From Triatoma infestans (Eukaryota; Arthropoda; Insecta; Hemiptera; Reduviidae): DNA of 64,000 nucleotides. Below, piece by piece: positions 61,661-64,000 of the stretch. The notes under the pieces were generated by a model that was not told the DNA's origin, ran no database searches, and saw only the letters and a program-made list of their open reading frames with translations. The stretch covers positions 1 to 64,000 of the forward strand of contig JAAEAF010014558.1 of assembly GCA_011037195.1 (NCBI GenBank). Direction: 5' to 3'. Each line of letters starts with the position of its first letter. The first letter of the stretch is position 1. Position numbers and translations under genes: made by a program.

Positions 61661-62484
61661 TTAGCCCCGTTTACACTTACGCTCCGATTTGTCGGTTTTA
61701 ACATGCCGCTCCGGAATGCCACGCCGGAACGCGTGCTTGGAGTGTGATGCTAAAAAATGTGAACGCGCTAGCCAGCACATCAAACTGTAGGTATGGAGCC
61801 GTGCACAATTTAAAGGATTTTGAGAGGCGTGCGGAATTTCCACCGAGGTGGAATGTTTTATGCCAGACCTGCGCGCCAAGACTGTACTCCGAGCATGTTT
61901 GAAGATCTAGCATTTACACAGGCAGTTTTGGCATGCACGTTTGAAGCGTACGCTCCAAAATTGTCGAAAAACCACTCCGTCTAAATGTACCTATTATGTG
62001 CGGAATACATACATTAGGCAAGTTTACACGTACGATTTTTCCCGCAGTTTTGGCGCGTAGACGCCAATTTTCCCATTCCAATACATCGTGTAAATGCTCG
62101 GACGGTGGTGCGTGGAACGTCACGTAGTATGGAATAGGTACATTTACACGGAGAGATTTTTCGACACTTTTGGAGCGAACGCTCCTGTGTCCAAAACTGC
62201 CTGTGCAAATGCTCGATCTTCAAACATGCTCAGAGCGCAGTCTTGGCGCGCAAGAAGTGCTGGCGCGTCTCATAAACTTTCCACCTCGGTGGAAATTCCA
62301 CACGCCTCTCAAAATCCTTTAAAATGTGCACGGTATTGGACTTTACTCTCCATGCCTACAGTCTGATGTGCAGGCTAGCGCATTCACATTTTATGCATCA
62401 CACTCTAAGCGCGCGTTCCGGCGTGATACTACGGAGCGGCATTTTAAAACCGACAGATCGGAGCGTATGTGTAAACCGGGCTAA
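61661..62484. mobile_element. foldback element, ~335-bp arms
   Basis: Left arm 61661-61994 and right arm 62133-62484 are complementary over nearly their whole length; outer ends ttagccccgtttacactt and gtgtaaaccgggctaa, loop 138 bp. Unlike its AT-rich flanks it holds many CpG sites (gcgcgc, ggcgtg). The arms share atgccgctccg, gcatgtttgaagat and gaggcgtg(c/t)ggaatttcca. Confidence 0.88.
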
Positions 62485-62840
62485 TGGACACCAGGAAGCG
62501 CGTGCCGGCTAGCATTTACTTGCAGCATTGCAGAAGTATCATTATATTCAAATTTATAAAATGTTGTGGACAAAGGAATGTCGTGGTGCGTGCATATTGA
62601 ACTTTTCAACCTGGCCCAAAATCCATCACGCCACTCCAAAACTGTACATTTTTGCGTTTAGACGTATGGTTTTGGCCTGTTCGGTCCAAATGCGCAGATT
62701 GGAACGCGTTCCCTGGACTGTTGTTACACTTTTCGTACAACGTGCCAGATGCGTACACTCCAAATCTGCACGCCACTCCGGCACGACAGACGACACTACA
62801 AAACCGTCAGAGTGCAACCTACGTGTAAACTGAGCTATTA
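62485..62840. mobile_element. related foldback half-element
   Basis: Ends acgtgtaaactgagctatta, a variant of the terminus of the preceding element, and carries similar CpG-containing words (ccactccggcacgac, gcgcagattggaacgcg) but no paired left arm. Confidence 0.55.
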
Positions 62841-63760
62841 CATTAACATTACAAATTATAATACATTACATTTGAAACTAATGCCACAAATTATCATAGT
62901 CACATACTTAGTTCTTAGGCTATGATATTCTGATCCAAGTTTTGTAATCTTGAAAATGACCTGGCTTCCAGGTGTTGAAAGCTCGATATTCTATAATATA
63001 TTGTAAAAAAAAAAGAGACTTTTTTGTAATTTAATTTTATCCATCATATTTTGTAAACCTATCACTTTTATTTTAAACAATTAGTTTTGGGTGTTGTGAG
63101 GAATCTGTAGTGTTCTATTTCTTTTTTATTCATGTTAAGGCAAGTGAGTAAAAATTACTAGTTTAAAATTTGAATTTTGTTCAGATTTATCATTGTACAA
63201 ACAGGAGTAGAAGAAAGTCGAGGTGAGTGTTTCACACCAGATTTTTCTACAAGTATTATTTATTCTTTAAATTGATATAAACTATTAATACGTTGAAATA
63301 AATTTACATAGACTTTAATAAAAATTTATGGCAGAATATTTAAATAATTCAATCGAGATCTGCCATAAAATTATTGTTCATAAATTTGATTATATTTTAA
63401 AGCAGGGGCACCGCGTCGATAAGAGGAACAAATTTAAATCCCAGTGCCCACTGCCCCAAGTCCCCATAAAATAAAATTTGGCGTAAAATACTCACACGAT
63501 TTTCTCTTACTCTTGTTTATACCAATTCTAAAATTGATAAATTTTGCGAATCAATTACGATTTTTTTTTCGCAGAAGTTATTTCCGCAGAAACTGTAAAA
63601 TATGTTTCTTTTCGTGCAATTAGCATTCCAAGTTTCAAGATAAGTCCCTATGACTCAAAAAACAAAAACTATTCAGGTAAAGTCGCACATAAGAGTTCTC
63701 ACTGATTTTGATTCAAATTTAGAATTTCTAGTAATGCGTCTAATGTAGTGATAGAACTAT
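62841..63760. repeat. AT-rich sequence with repeat R pieces
   Basis: gaaagtcgaggtgagtgttt at 63213 (+) and aatactcacacgattttctc at 63487 (-) are R motifs in opposite orientation. No gene. Confidence 0.5.
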
Positions 63761-63761
63761 G

Positions 63762-64000
63762 TCAGAGATATTTTCCATTATAGCCTGCTTCTTTTTATGG
63801 TCATCGACCGTAAAACATCAGGATGTTTTTTGTAAAACAGTGTGATAACATAGACTTACTTAGAGCCAAATTTAGTTGATACACTCATTCATTGATATAA
63901 ATTTAGCCGATATAGTGTGTAACAGAAACATTACGTTGTAGTGAACTCTCTACACAAACTTGGTGAATTTGCTCTGACTATGGATGAAATTACGAAACCG
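63762..64000. mobile_element. hammerhead-ribozyme element, decayed, cut by window end
   Basis: Left arm gtcagagatattttccatta, tagcctgcttctttttatgg, then catcgacc and catcaggatg with stem II deleted, followed by the central ctgtgataacatagact text. Confidence 0.7.

Noticed and set aside
62094..62833. ORFs of 90 and 101 codons in the CpG-containing foldback
   Set aside because: Open frames arise on both strands and in both arms of the palindrome; no protein motif.
63190..63232. Second exon for the secreted candidate (IYHCTNRSRRKSR between a tag-like acceptor and gtgagt)
   Set aside because: The donor gtgagtgtttcacacc is the common repeat R motif, so the match to splice signals is a property of the repeat.

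Overview
The window is a piece of an animal, almost certainly insect, nuclear genome. It is AT-rich, its genes have many introns with GT-AG boundaries, and nearly all space between exons is filled with transposable elements. Three conserved host genes can be assembled exon by exon. (1) TER94/VCP (p97, Cdc48) on the + strand, 2032-10981: 11 exons giving 677 residues to the natural stop; the N-terminal ~124 residues lie left of the window. (2) A TMEM43/LUMA homologue on the - strand, 29478 down to 15949: 7 exons, 385 residues. (3) Gamma-tubulin complex component 2 (GCP2/Grip84) on the - strand, 57304 down to about 32261: 16 exons, about 733 residues, with one apparent 1-base frameshift in exon 2. 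TER94 and TMEM43 converge; TMEM43 and GCP2 lie in the same orientation about 2.8 kb apart. The genes do not form a pathway: p97 is a ubiquitin-dependent AAA ATPase segregase, TMEM43 an ER/inner nuclear membrane protein, GCP2 a microtubule nucleation factor.

Layout: 1-2031 is an upstream TER94 intron with a LINE remnant. 2032-10981 holds the TER94 exons, with introns carrying LINEs, a PIF/Harbinger-like MITE and a captured copy of part of TMEM43. 10982-15948 is intergenic, with a ~110-bp minisatellite, a hammerhead-ribozyme element and a mariner broken by a LINE. 15949-29478 is TMEM43; its fourth intron holds a 3.3-kb element with ~640-bp inverted ends and a perfect 6-bp target duplication, sitting inside a LINE. 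29479-32260 is repeats and a candidate exon. 32261-57304 is GCP2, with introns of up to 3.5 kb packed with LINEs, SINEs, MITEs and minisatellites. 57305-64000 holds a mariner with both ends, a duplicated LINE, two weak exon candidates and a large CpG-containing foldback element.

Most unusual: a small mobile family whose copies carry two head-to-head type-I hammerhead ribozyme motifs. Three copies have perfect 11-13 bp target-site duplications and a shared tail of about 38 bp, as expected for a non-autonomous Penelope-like retroposon. Also notable are a dispersed repeat motif that sits in sense orientation just upstream of six host 3' splice sites, and a non-processed fragment of TMEM43 (intron end, splice acceptor, exon 7) copied into a TER94 intron.
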